In this document: in pieces, positions 31,291 to 38,881 of the stretch
Layout of the letters: the number at the start of each line of letters is the position of its first letter
How positions within the stretch are numbered: position 1 is the stretch's first letter
Source of the DNA: a virus
DNA: 43,521 nucleotides
Reading direction: 5' to 3' (one strand)
IMG/VR virus record: IMGVR_UViG_3300047550_001870
Coordinates: 1-43,521 of that record
Program-made: the position numbers and the translations under genes
The notes under the pieces: generated by a model
The model's input: the letters and a program-made list of their open reading frames with translations, nothing else
Databases searched by the model: none
What the model was told of the DNA's origin: nothing

Positions 31291-33726
31291 ATGCTAGAAA
31301 CATGGCGTAAACTAAGTAAAGAAGAACAAACTCGTCGTACCAATATGCAAAAGGTTTACGAAGAAGAGTTGTTAGAGAATGGTGTAGAAAAGTATTGGCG
31401 TGAGTATGGTCGTGCTCCAGATGAAGGTAAGCCAGAACAGTTGCTACTTGAGTCTGCTGTAATCCATCTTACTCCATATTATCAGAAATGGATTGATGAG
31501 TGCTGTAATAATCGTAAGTCACCTGATTGGTTGGCACCTCTACTTAGTATTGGTGCAGCTAAGATGGCGGACATTACACTTAGGTCTATGATGAGGTTGT
31601 TCCTAACTAGGAATACAATCCAAAACTTTGATGAGACTATAGGCATTCCTGCTAATGCTCCTGTTGCTCAGCAAGTAGCCAAGCTTATTGCAGATGATGT
31701 TGTTGCTATTGTTGCATATCAACAAGCAAAGAAACGATTCTCAGAAGATTGGCGTAAACAATCAAAGTTTATTAAGAACTGGACTGTTAAAAGATGCAAA
31801 GCATTTACCACTAAGGTATCCCAAATTCCAAAGCTAAAGTCTAAGGAAAAGGAAGATCTAGGCCATAACATGCTACGCATTGCTTTGCTATCTGATATTC
31901 TAGTTAGCAGAGTACATTGGAATGGTAAGAACAAAAAGTCATTGCTGGTTTCATTCTCTCCTTGGATTCTTTCAGAAATTCAAAAGAGACATGAACTTCT
32001 TGAGACTGCTTGTCTTGTCTATCGTCCTATGATCTGTCCACCTATTCCCCATACAACTGCAGAAGATGGTGGATTCCTAAGTCCTTGGGTTCGCAAGAAG
32101 ATGATCAAAAGATATCATCCTGTTGGTGCTAATCCAAAGGATTGGGATTCTCGTCCATCTGAAATGGTTCTCAAAGGACTCAATGCTTTGATGAATACTG
32201 AGTGGTCTATTAACACTCAAGTATATCAAGTAATGAAGACCATGTTTGAGAACGATTATCGTACTGCTAATCTTCCAGCATATACCTTTAGGGATTTTGC
32301 ATTTAGTCGTCCCTATCCAGAAGATGGAACTAAGGAACAACAAGCCAAATGGATGCAAGAATCTAATGAAGCTTGGGGTGAGTGGTATAAGGAAGAACAA
32401 GCACGGTCAAGGATGATTGTCCGACTTGAACTTGCCAAGAAGATGAACCAATGGGGATTCTTCTACATGCCATACACTCTTGACTTCAGGGGTCGTGCAT
32501 ATTCAGTTTGTGAGTTGTTATCGCCTCAAGGTATTGACTTTGATCGTGGTCTTGTACAGTTTGCCATGCCACGCAAGCAAACCAAGGAAGGTTTGTACTG
32601 GTTGTATGTTCACCTTGCCAATCTATTTGATCAAGATAAGAAACCCTTTGATGATCGGGTACGATGGGTCAAGGAAAACATGCCAATGCTGCAAAGAATT
32701 GCCGAAGATCCATATGTAAACAAGGAATGGATTGATCCAAATAAAAAGAAGAACAAGTCTTTCCAACGACTGGCTGCTATCTTTGAAGTATGCAGAACAG
32801 ATGGAATGACTCAGCTTCCTGTTCAAATGGATGGTGCAAATAATGGTGGCCAACACTGGGCTGCTATTATGCGTAACCATAAGCTTGCTGTATTGACTAA
32901 TCTAATCAAGACAGATAAGCCACAAGATCTATATCAACATGTTGCGGATGCTGCTACTGAATTTATGCTACAGCATTCAGAAAACAAATGGTATCCTGCT
33001 TTCCTAGAATATTGGGAAGGTAAGCTTCCTCGTAGTGTTACTAAACGATCAACAATGTGCGATGCATACGGTCTTACCTTCTATGGTATGCAAAAGTATG
33101 TAAAGCAGGAAGGACATGTAGACTGGGTTAGTAAGGAACAAAGAGGTGGAGCCGTAGTTGAACTAGCACGGGCTGTACAAGCTGGTCTAGGAGAAACTAT
33201 GGAATCACCTAATCGTGGTAAGGAATGGTTGCGTGAGGTAGCTGATATCCTTAATGCTATGAACAAACCTTTTGTTTGGACTACACCTAGTGGTTTTGAA
33301 GTACATCATGTATATAATCAAGTACTTGAAAGAGTTAGTTATGCTGAGCTATTTAATCGCCAGCAACTTGTGTTCTCTACTGTTACAGAAGATCTTGATG
33401 GTAAAGCACAGTATCTTGCGATTTCTCCAAACTACATCCATTCACTAGATGCAGCACATATGTTTATGTCCATCAGTGAAATGCTGGATGAAGGTATGAC
33501 TGCATATTCATTTGTGCATGATTCATATGGTACTTATGCACCTGATGTTCCAAAGATGCATAAGATATTGCGAGAAGAATTTATTAAAATCCATCAGGAG
33601 AATCAACTTGAAAAACTCAAGAAAGAAATCGAAGAACGATATGGAATCTATCTCCCCGAAGTACCCAAAAGGGAAGACGGTTTCCAAATCGAAGAAGTCA
33701 TTGAATCAGAATACTTCTTCGCTTAA
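31291..33726 (+). CDS. Full-length T7-family single-subunit RNA polymerase
   Basis: A strong ribosome site (AAGGAGATAT) precedes the ATG. The 811 residues include DFRGRAYSV (D398), motif A QMDGANNGGQHW (D514), motif B KRSTMCDAYG (K585, Y593) and motif C VHDSYGT (D744). It ends in YFFA, like the T7 FAFA foot. The first 390 residues correspond to the N-terminal domain that binds promoters in T7. A hairpin TGTAGC-TAT-GCTACA lies in the leader (about 31251-31265). It probably transcribes the phage's own middle/late genes. It is clearly distinct from the 585-residue polymerase at 22883. Confidence 0.95.
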   Translation: MLETWRKLSKEEQTRRTNMQKVYEEELLENGVEKYWREYGRAPDEGKPEQLLLESAVIHLTPYYQKWIDECCNNRKSPDWLAPLLSIGAAKMADITLRSMMRLFLTRNTIQNFDETIGIPANAPVAQQVAKLIADDVVAIVAYQQAKKRFSEDWRKQSKFIKNWTVKRCKAFTTKVSQIPKLKSKEKEDLGHNMLRIALLSDILVSRVHWNGKNKKSLLVSFSPWILSEIQKRHELLETACLVYRPMICPPIPHTTAEDGGFLSPWVRKKMIKRYHPVGANPKDWDSRPSEMVLKGLNALMNTEWSINTQVYQVMKTMFENDYRTANLPAYTFRDFAFSRPYPEDGTKEQQAKWMQESNEAWGEWYKEEQARSRMIVRLELAKKMNQWGFFYMPYTLDFRGRAYSVCELLSPQGIDFDRGLVQFAMPRKQTKEGLYWLYVHLANLFDQDKKPFDDRVRWVKENMPMLQRIAEDPYVNKEWIDPNKKKNKSFQRLAAIFEVCRTDGMTQLPVQMDGANNGGQHWAAIMRNHKLAVLTNLIKTDKPQDLYQHVADAATEFMLQHSENKWYPAFLEYWEGKLPRSVTKRSTMCDAYGLTFYGMQKYVKQEGHVDWVSKEQRGGAVVELARAVQAGLGETMESPNRGKEWLREVADILNAMNKPFVWTTPSGFEVHHVYNQVLERVSYAELFNRQQLVFSTVTEDLDGKAQYLAISPNYIHSLDAAHMFMSISEMLDEGMTAYSFVHDSYGTYAPDVPKMHKILREEFIKIHQENQLEKLKKEIEERYGIYLPEVPKREDGFQIEEVIESEYFFA

Positions 33727-33988
33727 GAATGTATCGTATCCCGATAAAATTCCACGTCTAGTCAAGGTAACTTGGGTAGATGCAATGACTATTGGTGGGT
33801 CAGAATGGTTAGGTAAAGAAGAAGCCAAGTCCTCGGCTAAAGAACCATTACCAATGATGTTAACGGTAGGCTTTGTTCTACATAATGACGATGAACAAAT
33901 CTCATTAACTTCAACAATCGGCCCAGGTGAGACTGCTCAGGTAAATAAAATACCTAAGCGAATGATTATAAAGATTGAGGAAGTATGA
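33641..33988 (+). CDS. Small conserved phage protein, start uncertain
   Basis: The C-terminal 80 residues look well ordered (RLVKVTWVDAMTIGGSEWLG, later DEQISLTSTIGPGE). They resemble small proteins found beside the RNA polymerase in T7-like phages. ATG 33641 would overlap the polymerase gene by 86 bp and adds a Lys/Ser-rich N-terminus. A later non-ATG start near 33720 is possible. The stop overlaps the next start (ATGA). Function unknown. Confidence 0.6.
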   Translation: MESISPKYPKGKTVSKSKKSLNQNTSSLKNVSYPDKIPRLVKVTWVDAMTIGGSEWLGKEEAKSSAKEPLPMMLTVGFVLHNDDEQISLTSTIGPGETAQVNKIPKRMIIKIEEV

Positions 33989-34125
33989 TGGCAGAACAAA
34001 AGAACATTCGTAAAAAAGATATTCGTGAATTTAATTACGAAAAATATAAAAGAGAACAAGATAAAAAACGTAGACAACAGCAACGCCGAGAGGCAAGGAA
34101 TAAACGTAATGAACCAAACATATGA
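33985..34125 (+). CDS. 46-residue highly basic protein
   Basis: The ATG at 33985 overlaps the previous stop codon. The product is almost entirely charged and helical (MMAEQKNIRKKDIREFNYEK, then QDKKRRQQQRREARNKRNEP), so RNA or DNA binding is likely. It overlaps the next gene by 17 bp. No family recognised. Confidence 0.55.
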   Translation: MMAEQKNIRKKDIREFNYEKYKREQDKKRRQQQRREARNKRNEPNI

Positions 34126-34321
34126 TCACCTAAACAAGTGGCAAAAACTACATCTTGAAGGTAAGTTTAATGTATATGAGCCAATCCCTCAGGATAATGG
34201 TGAACCTCTACCTCCACTTGCTGTACAATGGAAAGAAGATGCAAAACGTAGATTCAGTGCAGACTCACCTAAGTTCGCTGCACTAGAAAGAGGAAAAAAT
34301 GAGAACACTGGTAATCGGTGA
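34109..34321 (+). CDS. Small hypothetical protein
   Basis: The ATG at 34109 has AAGGA about 10 bp upstream and gives 70 residues (MNQTYDHLNKWQKLHLEGKF, then PPLAVQWKEDAKRRF). Earlier in-frame ATGs lie inside the basic gene and add unlikely sequence. It overlaps the metallophosphatase start by 23 bp. Function unknown. Confidence 0.6.
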   Translation: MNQTYDHLNKWQKLHLEGKFNVYEPIPQDNGEPLPPLAVQWKEDAKRRFSADSPKFAALERGKNENTGNR

Positions 34322-34952
34322 TTTACATTGTCCTGCAGATCATTCAGAATATCTAGAGTTCTGTAAGGATATGAAAAAGAAATATAAAACAAATAACACC
34401 GTATTTATTGGTGACATTATAGATCATGAAGCAATCTCATCACATGATAAAAATCCCAGTTTACCTGGACCTGTAGATGAACTTGCACAAGCAAGGGAAT
34501 CTATTGTAAAATGGTATTCTACTTTTAAAAATGCTTCGGTTTGTATTGGAAACCATGATGCTAGAGTACACAAGAAAGCAGTAAAAAATGGCATTCCTGA
34601 GATTTATATTCGCTCTTATCGTGATGTGTATTGTACTCCCACTTGGAATTGGGATTATAGTTTTGAGTTTAACGGTGTTTATTATGTTCATGGCGATGGT
34701 TGGGGTGGCCAGTATCCTGCATTCAATGCTGCCAAAGCAAGACTACAATCAGTAGTATGTGGACACCATCACAGCCTTGCTGCTATTAATTGGATTAAAG
34801 GCCCGACAACCATGTATTTTGGTATGAATGTTGGTTGCGGTGTTGATCAATCACACACTGCTCTAGCATATTCCAAACCACACCTAAAGAAAGCCATCCT
34901 TAGTTGTGGAATAGTAATTGATGGCGATCAACCATACTTGGAGATTATGTAA
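34299..34952 (+). CDS. Calcineurin-like metallophosphoesterase
   Basis: The 217-residue protein has the metal-binding motifs in order: GDLHCP (D8, H10), GDIIDHE (D39, H43), GNHD (N85, H86), then HGDGWGG and GHHH. This is the binuclear metal centre of calcineurin-type phosphoesterases. These hydrolyse phosphomono- or diesters, or cyclic nucleotides and nucleic-acid ends, depending on the member. The substrate cannot be told from sequence. Position between the RNA polymerase and SSB/RusA suggests a nucleic-acid role. The stop overlaps the next start (TAATG). Confidence 0.85.
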   Translation: MRTLVIGDLHCPADHSEYLEFCKDMKKKYKTNNTVFIGDIIDHEAISSHDKNPSLPGPVDELAQARESIVKWYSTFKNASVCIGNHDARVHKKAVKNGIPEIYIRSYRDVYCTPTWNWDYSFEFNGVYYVHGDGWGGQYPAFNAAKARLQSVVCGHHHSLAAINWIKGPTTMYFGMNVGCGVDQSHTALAYSKPHLKKAILSCGIVIDGDQPYLEIM

Positions 34953-35137
34953 TGAGTGAGAATGAAGAGAACAAACAGGTATCAGCAGTGCCAACGGATG
35001 CTGTTGTTGCCTATCTATCTGATCTATATCGTCAGCTAGATTCAATTAGTTTTAATATCCGTACAAATATCACAAACATTCTACCTAAGGTAGAAGGAGA
35101 AGCAACAGATGTCAGCAACCAAGACGAAGTACGCTAA
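34952..35137 (+). CDS. Small acidic hypothetical protein
   Basis: The 61-residue product (MSENEENKQVSAVPTDAVVA) is acidic at both ends, with a helical centre (YLSDLYRQLDSISFNIRTNI). The start overlaps the metallophosphatase stop and the end overlaps the SSB gene by 29 bp. This suggests a co-translated partner, but no function is recognised. Confidence 0.6.
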   Translation: MSENEENKQVSAVPTDAVVAYLSDLYRQLDSISFNIRTNITNILPKVEGEATDVSNQDEVR

Positions 35138-35582
35138 GCCATTTGTAACAGGGGATGTTACAGTTAAATGGTCACACCTAATGACCCCAGATGATAAGTT
35201 CGGAAATCCAAATCATTCCGTAACTGTTGAGCTTACACCTGAGTTGCAAAAGCAACTACAGTCATCTGTAAAGGAACTTGGTGGTAAGAAGATCAATGGC
35301 CTCAAGGAAGCTGATGGCATCAAGACCATCAAGTTTAAGAATGTCCTCAAGGCCAAGGAAGGCATTAAGACTTTCCCAGTCATTGGTCCTGATACCAAGC
35401 CATCAGATACCATTCCATTTGGTTCTGATGTAGTCAGGGTCAAGGTAACGCCCGCGCTCATTAGTCGTGACAATTCGGTTTCATTCTACATGGAATCAAT
35501 TCAACTTATTGAGCGTAATTACCAAGGACAGAGTGCAGAGTTCAAGCCAGTTGATGGTATGGATTCTGACGTTCCGTTCTAA
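35109..35582 (+). CDS. Single-stranded DNA-binding protein, T7 gp2.5-like
   Basis: The 157-residue protein has the beta-rich layout of gp2.5-type OB-fold proteins (KPFVTGDVTVKWSHLMTPDD, later GSDVVRVKVTPALI and SVSFYMESIQLIE). It ends in an acidic tail with a terminal Phe (DGMDSDVPF), used in this family to contact polymerase and helicase. Genetic context supports this: RusA directly downstream, polymerase and primase-helicase in the same block. AGGAG lies 12 bp upstream of ATG 35109. Confidence 0.75.
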   Translation: MSATKTKYAKPFVTGDVTVKWSHLMTPDDKFGNPNHSVTVELTPELQKQLQSSVKELGGKKINGLKEADGIKTIKFKNVLKAKEGIKTFPVIGPDTKPSDTIPFGSDVVRVKVTPALISRDNSVSFYMESIQLIERNYQGQSAEFKPVDGMDSDVPF

Positions 35583-35592
35583 GAGGTGACGC

Positions 35593-35994
35593 ATGATGGA
35601 GTATAAGTTTCCAATAAATCCCGTAGCTGCTTCTCGCCCCCGTGTAAGCAGATTCGGTGCGTATTTTACTGGGCCTTATAAGAAGTTCCGTTCGGCAGCG
35701 GCTATGGTTATCAACCAAGTCCTCGGGCGGAACTTCACTCCATTGAGCGGCAAACTTGCAGTTGATATAAGATGCTATGTAACAAGACCCAAAACAACTA
35801 AACTAGAATATCCAAGAGCTGATGTAGATAACTACAGCAAGGCTATTCTAGACTCGTTGAATGGCAAGTTGTGGTTAGATGATTCACAAATCTGGGCTTT
35901 ATTCATTTCAAAAGAATGGGCAGATCCAGGTGAAGAAGGATACTTTGTGGTATCCTTAGAGGAAATTAAAGTTGGACATCACAAAGTATCGTGA
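35593..35994 (+). CDS. rusA: RusA-family Holliday junction resolvase
   Basis: The 133-residue product shows the RusA pattern. It has an N-terminal PINPVAASRPRVS strand, then the catalytic acidic residues in RADVDNYSKAILDSLNG (D77, D79) and WLDDSQI (D96, D97). RusA-type nucleases cut four-way junctions as symmetric dimers. In a T7-like phage it would resolve branched replication intermediates before packaging, the job done by endonuclease gp3 in T7. The start has GAGG 6 bp upstream. Confidence 0.9.
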   Translation: MMEYKFPINPVAASRPRVSRFGAYFTGPYKKFRSAAAMVINQVLGRNFTPLSGKLAVDIRCYVTRPKTTKLEYPRADVDNYSKAILDSLNGKLWLDDSQIWALFISKEWADPGEEGYFVVSLEEIKVGHHKVS

Positions 35995-36343
35995 AATCGC
36001 AAAAGAAGTTGTATTTAATACAGACAAATGGCGTAATCATAACCACGCATCAATCATTATTCGTAATGATCGTATCCTTGGTATTGGAACCAATAAGAGA
36101 AAGACCCATCCTTTAGCAATGAAGTACGGCTATCGGAGCTGCGAACTACACAGTGAACTCGATGCACTCTTAAAGGTTGCTAAAAATTGTCGTAAAGATA
36201 TGATTCTTCTCAATTTCAGGTTTGGTCCAAAGGGAGATATGAAGTTATCCAAACCATGTAAGCTGTGTCTACCGTGGTGTATTGACACATTCAAGGAAAT
36301 CTATTACTCAGTCCCCGATGGACTAGTTCAGTTGGATTATTAA
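35972..36343 (+). CDS. Cytidine/deoxycytidylate deaminase-like protein
   Basis: The TTG at 35972 is the likely start: AGAGGA ends 8 bp upstream and the frame lacks an ATG near the start. The 123-residue product has the zinc deaminase signature ELHSELDAL (H60, E62) and PCKLC (C96, C99). This is the catalytic centre of the CDA/dCMP deaminase fold. With ThyX it would supply dUMP for dTMP synthesis. The fold is shorter than most dCMP deaminases, so a nucleoside or modified-base substrate is also possible. It overlaps rusA by 23 bp. Confidence 0.75.
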   Translation: MDITKYREIAKEVVFNTDKWRNHNHASIIIRNDRILGIGTNKRKTHPLAMKYGYRSCELHSELDALLKVAKNCRKDMILLNFRFGPKGDMKLSKPCKLCLPWCIDTFKEIYYSVPDGLVQLDY

Positions 36344-36350
36344 GGTCAAA

Positions 36351-36440
36351 GCTATTGGCTGGTGTCAACTATGCCTAGCACATTCGCAGATGTGTTAATA
36401 AAATGGTGGCATGGTGGGGGTTCGATTCCCCCAGATAGCT
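36351..36440 (+). tRNA. tRNA-like element, atypical, anticodon undetermined
   Basis: The T arm is canonical (GGGGG-TTCGATT-CCCCC). GCTATTG at the 5' end pairs with AGATAGC at the 3' end, with one mismatch. The middle does not fold as a normal cloverleaf. GCACA/TGTGT encloses an 8-base loop TTCGCAGA, and ATG-GTGG-CAT could be a long variable arm. Alternatively ATGCC (36371) pairs with GGCAT (36408) and displaces it. It may be a decayed class II tRNA. Confidence 0.5.
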
Positions 36441-36444
36441 ACAT

Positions 36445-36521
36445 GGTAGGGTGCCTGATAGATTGGTAAAAGGTGGTGACTTATAATCGCCCTCATGTGG
36501 GTTCGACTCCCACCCCTACTA
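36445..36521 (+). tRNA. tRNA-Ile (anticodon TAT)
   Basis: The acceptor GGTAGGG pairs with CCCTACT (first pair G-U). The T arm is GTGGG-TTCGACT-CCCAC. The anticodon arm GGTGA-CTTATAA-TCGCC gives TAT at 36482-36484, reading ATA, a frequent codon in the AT-rich late genes. No CCA is encoded. Confidence 0.8.
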
Positions 36522-36571
36522 CTATATGTGGGCAGTGCGTTACTGCCCTGTTTTTATCGCAAAGGATAAAC

Positions 36572-36802
36572 ATGAAACGAATGTATGTAACAGTTGGCGT
36601 TGCAAAGTACGTTGTTGAAGAGTGGGCTATTAATATCAAGGATGAAGAAGATCCTAGAGATGTATTTGATTACATCAATAAGCATCCACAAAGTTTCTTC
36701 TGGGAGTATGATCCAACTCTAATGTATTCAGAAGACATGAGTGATGAAATCGAAGAAGTAATTGAATGGAGAACAGATAATGACAATTCTAATCCTAAGT
36801 GA
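36572..36802 (+). CDS. Small acidic hypothetical protein
   Basis: The ATG at 36572 follows AAAGGATAAAC; upstream in-frame codons belong to the tRNA. The 76-residue product (MKRMYVTVGVAKYVVEEWAI) is acidic, with DDNDNSN-type ending and FDYINKHPQSFFWEYD in the middle. It overlaps the next gene by 23 bp. Function unknown. Confidence 0.6.
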   Translation: MKRMYVTVGVAKYVVEEWAINIKDEEDPRDVFDYINKHPQSFFWEYDPTLMYSEDMSDEIEEVIEWRTDNDNSNPK

Positions 36803-36950
36803 CGGAGAAACTTGGTGTACTGTTGAAGGCTGCAGTATTTGTACAATTACAGAAGAAGAGTTTAAGAAACTTTGTAATGACGAGATTGATGCTGGTGATC
36901 TAAACCCAATCTCTGAAGTGGGACTAACTTATTATGGACCTAGAGGATGA
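36780..36950 (+). CDS. 56-residue hypothetical protein
   Basis: The ATG at 36780 has GGAG 8 bp upstream. The product (MTILILSDGETWCTVEGCSI) contains CTVEGCSIC and a later single Cys, and ends in LTYYGPRG. The pattern resembles small phage proteins of unknown role. The three Cys might bind metal, but a fourth ligand is not obvious. Confidence 0.55.
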   Translation: MTILILSDGETWCTVEGCSICTITEEEFKKLCNDEIDAGDLNPISEVGLTYYGPRG

Positions 36951-36957
36951 CACACAC

Positions 36958-37203
36958 ATGGAAACTACAGTAACTAACGATAACATTATTGTTGCAAAGA
37001 TTACACTTACCGACGAGGTAATTGATACAATCGTTAAGCGTGTAACTGATCGCATGGATATTCAACAAATGATTGATGATCAAATTGAATACTTTATGCA
37101 GAATTACTTTGACATCAACGATTATACTAACAACCTAGATACCTATGATATCAAGCGTGGTATTGTAGATGATGTAATTGAAACTATTAAGGAGCGACTG
37201 TAA
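36958..37203 (+). CDS. Small acidic helical protein
   Basis: The ATG at 36958 is preferred over 36934 because AGAGGA lies 10 bp upstream. The 81-residue product is acidic and helical (VIDTIVKRVTDRMDIQQMID, then IKRGIVDDVIETIKERL). The stop codon overlaps the start of the next gene (TAATG). No family recognised. Confidence 0.6.
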   Translation: METTVTNDNIIVAKITLTDEVIDTIVKRVTDRMDIQQMIDDQIEYFMQNYFDINDYTNNLDTYDIKRGIVDDVIETIKERL

Positions 37204-37658
37204 TGAAGAAGCGTGTACTAACTAAGTGGCTTAAGGCCCTCCGTTCTGGTAAGTATAAGCAGGGTCGTGGTGCCCTTTGTCAAATTAGTAAAAAGGGTAC
37301 AAAATCATTCTGCTGTCTTGGTGTTCTCTGTGATCTATATAACAAGGAACAAAAGCGTAATAAGAAGAAGACATTGACTGTACAAAAACTGACTAACAAT
37401 GATTGGATGGTTGGTAAACTCTCGTCTAATCCAGCTTTTGTTTGTTCATATAACGATTGTGATGGTACTCTTCCAAAGCAAGTAGTTAAGTGGGCTGGAT
37501 TCAGTAATGAAAATTATGATGGAGAATTTAATAGTCCTGAACTTCCTGAACTAATTACCCTTAACGATGGTTCAAGCGGAGATTGGGGCGACGGTACTAG
37601 AGCCCGTAGCTTCAAGCAAATTGCCGATATCGTTGAGAAGAATCACCATCTTCTGTAA
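37203..37658 (+). CDS. Conserved phage protein of the KWLKALRSGKY...CCLGVLCDL type
   Basis: The 151-residue product begins VLTKWLKALRSGKYKQGRGA and has a CCLGVLCDLY segment, then KQVVKWAGF and LITLNDGSS. This layout recurs in small proteins of many unrelated phages and is annotated there as hypothetical. Basic N-terminus, about six Cys in total. The function is not established. Confidence 0.75.
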   Translation: MKKRVLTKWLKALRSGKYKQGRGALCQISKKGTKSFCCLGVLCDLYNKEQKRNKKKTLTVQKLTNNDWMVGKLSSNPAFVCSYNDCDGTLPKQVVKWAGFSNENYDGEFNSPELPELITLNDGSSGDWGDGTRARSFKQIADIVEKNHHLL

Positions 37659-37670
37659 TTAATACAAAGA

Positions 37671-37757
37671 GCAGCCATGTAGGAAATGGCAGAGGTGACA
37701 AGCCTTGTCCTAGCATAGAAGCTAGACAACTCAGTGCAAATCTGAGCATCCCGCTTT
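37671..37757 (+). ncRNA. tRNA-like or four-hairpin RNA element
   Basis: Four hairpins follow each other. They are GCCAT-GTAGGAA-ATGGC, GACAAG-C-CTTGTC, CTAGC-ATAGAA-GCTAG and CTCAG-TGCAAAT-CTGAG, the last resembling a T arm with the second T changed. No 7-bp acceptor pairing was found, so it is either a decayed tRNA or a different small RNA. It abuts tRNA-Arg. Confidence 0.35.
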
Positions 37758-37831
37758 GTTTCCATAGCTCAACTGGATAGAGCAACAGCCTTCTAAGCTG
37801 TAGGTTGCTGGTTCGATTCCAGCTGGAAACG
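37758..37831 (+). tRNA. tRNA-Arg (anticodon TCT)
   Basis: The acceptor GTTTCCA pairs perfectly with TGGAAAC. The D arm (GCTC...GAGC), the anticodon arm ACAGC-CTTCTAA-GCTGT (TCT at 37792-37794) and the T arm CTGG(TTCGATT)CCAG are canonical. It reads AGA, the main Arg codon of the late genes. No CCA encoded. Confidence 0.93.
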
Positions 37832-37848
37832 TTAAAGGAGGATAACAA

Positions 37849-38112
37849 GTGAACAGAGAACGCTACATCGAACTTGACCGATCAGGAACAGGACTAACCA
37901 AGGAAGAGTGGGAGCAGGGTTGGCATTGGTGCAACGAATGGGATGGAATGCTTGTCGGTCCCAACATGGACGAAGCACTTGTCTGTTCTTGTAGCCATCC
38001 TGCCATCGAAGCATGGAAGGAATCGGAAGAGGGCAAGAAGATGCAGAAGGATCTTGACGAGCGATTTGAAAAACTCACCGAGAAAAACTTCTTGATGGAG
38101 GGCGGCAAGTGA
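37849..38112 (+). CDS. Hypothetical protein, Trp/Cys-rich N-terminal half
   Basis: A GTG start at 37849 follows AAAGGAGGATAAC. The 87-residue product (MNRERYIELDRSGTGLTKEE) has WHWCNEWDGMLVG and a VCSCSHP stretch, then a charged helix. The pattern resembles small phage proteins with a conserved WHxCxxWDG core, which are uncharacterised. It overlaps the next gene through GTGA and is locally GC-rich, like the next two genes. Confidence 0.65.
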   Translation: MNRERYIELDRSGTGLTKEEWEQGWHWCNEWDGMLVGPNMDEALVCSCSHPAIEAWKESEEGKKMQKDLDERFEKLTEKNFLMEGGK

Positions 38113-38360
38113 AAGACACAGACATCATTGCGGCGATTGCTCCTGACGCGGTATCGCTGATGGACAAGGCAATCGCAGAGATCAAGCGACTTCGGCAGGA
38201 GAACGCAACCCTCACCGCCGAGCGCGACGAGGCGCGGCGGGAAATCTGTATGAATGCAACAAAAGAACCTTACCGCCAGATGTGCGGAAGTGGCATACTT
38301 CTTCCCCAGGACGCGGCGCGAGAGCGCGGATGGGACTGTTACAAGGAGGACGGCAAGTGA
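38109..38360 (+). CDS. Small coiled-coil hypothetical protein
   Basis: A GTG start at 38109 overlaps the upstream stop. The 83-residue product has a helical coiled coil (DKAIAEIKRLRQENATLTAE). It ends in an AARERGWDCYKEDG motif seen in many short phage proteins of unknown role. Both ends overlap neighbours through GTGA, showing a coupled micro-operon. Confidence 0.65.
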   Translation: MKDTDIIAAIAPDAVSLMDKAIAEIKRLRQENATLTAERDEARREICMNATKEPYRQMCGSGILLPQDAARERGWDCYKEDGK

Positions 38361-38644
38361 ACGACGAAGAACGCGAATACCTGAACGAAATGATTCGGAG
38401 TCTCAACAATCAACTAATTGATGCGTTGCGTGAGCGCGACGAGGCAAACGCAAACGCAAAGCTCTACAGGGACGAGCGAGACGTTATGGAACAGAGTATC
38501 GGAAACGCATCAATGCTATTGGCTGATTGGGATGGTTATTATAATCCCCAAACTAAGCGGGGCAATGCAGAAGAACTGGCTAAACTAATTGAAGAAGCAT
38601 ACACAGTGCTTCAGGGTAGGAGTTGGCGTGATCAAGAAGATTAA
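38357..38644 (+). CDS. Small coiled-coil hypothetical protein
   Basis: The GTG at 38357 overlaps the preceding TGA, and the product then starts (M)NDEEREYLNEMIRSLNN. It is a 95-residue, strongly helical, charged protein (LRERDEANANAKLYRDERDV) with a C-terminal EELAKLIEEAYTVL. An ORF extension upstream is out of place inside the previous gene. Function unknown; it may pair with the similar upstream coiled coil. Confidence 0.65.
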   Translation: MNDEEREYLNEMIRSLNNQLIDALRERDEANANAKLYRDERDVMEQSIGNASMLLADWDGYYNPQTKRGNAEELAKLIEEAYTVLQGRSWRDQED

Positions 38645-38879
38645 CAGTCGTTATGGTGAACCAAGGTACATCACCGATCATGGTGGTGGTTGGTTTACAA
38701 TTGAAGGTAAATCAAGGTTCTATCGTGGTGGTGGACATCCAGATCTAGAGTATCTAGACTTTGAGGGTGGTCCATTTCTACAGGTAGATTCTGAATCTGA
38801 ATGGGGTATTATCCGTGAACTGATCTCGGAACCAGCAGAGTCAGGTTTTTTCAAAGTACGTTTTAGAACAGGAGATTAA
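38628..38879 (+). CDS. Small beta-rich hypothetical protein
   Basis: The GTG at 38628 has AGGAG 5 bp upstream. The 83-residue product (VIKKINSRYGEPRYITDHGG, then GWFTIEGKSRFYRGGG) is Gly/aromatic-rich and looks like a compact beta fold. It overlaps the previous gene by 17 bp. Function unknown. Confidence 0.65.
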   Translation: MIKKINSRYGEPRYITDHGGGWFTIEGKSRFYRGGGHPDLEYLDFEGGPFLQVDSESEWGIIRELISEPAESGFFKVRFRTGD

Positions 38880-38881
38880 GT

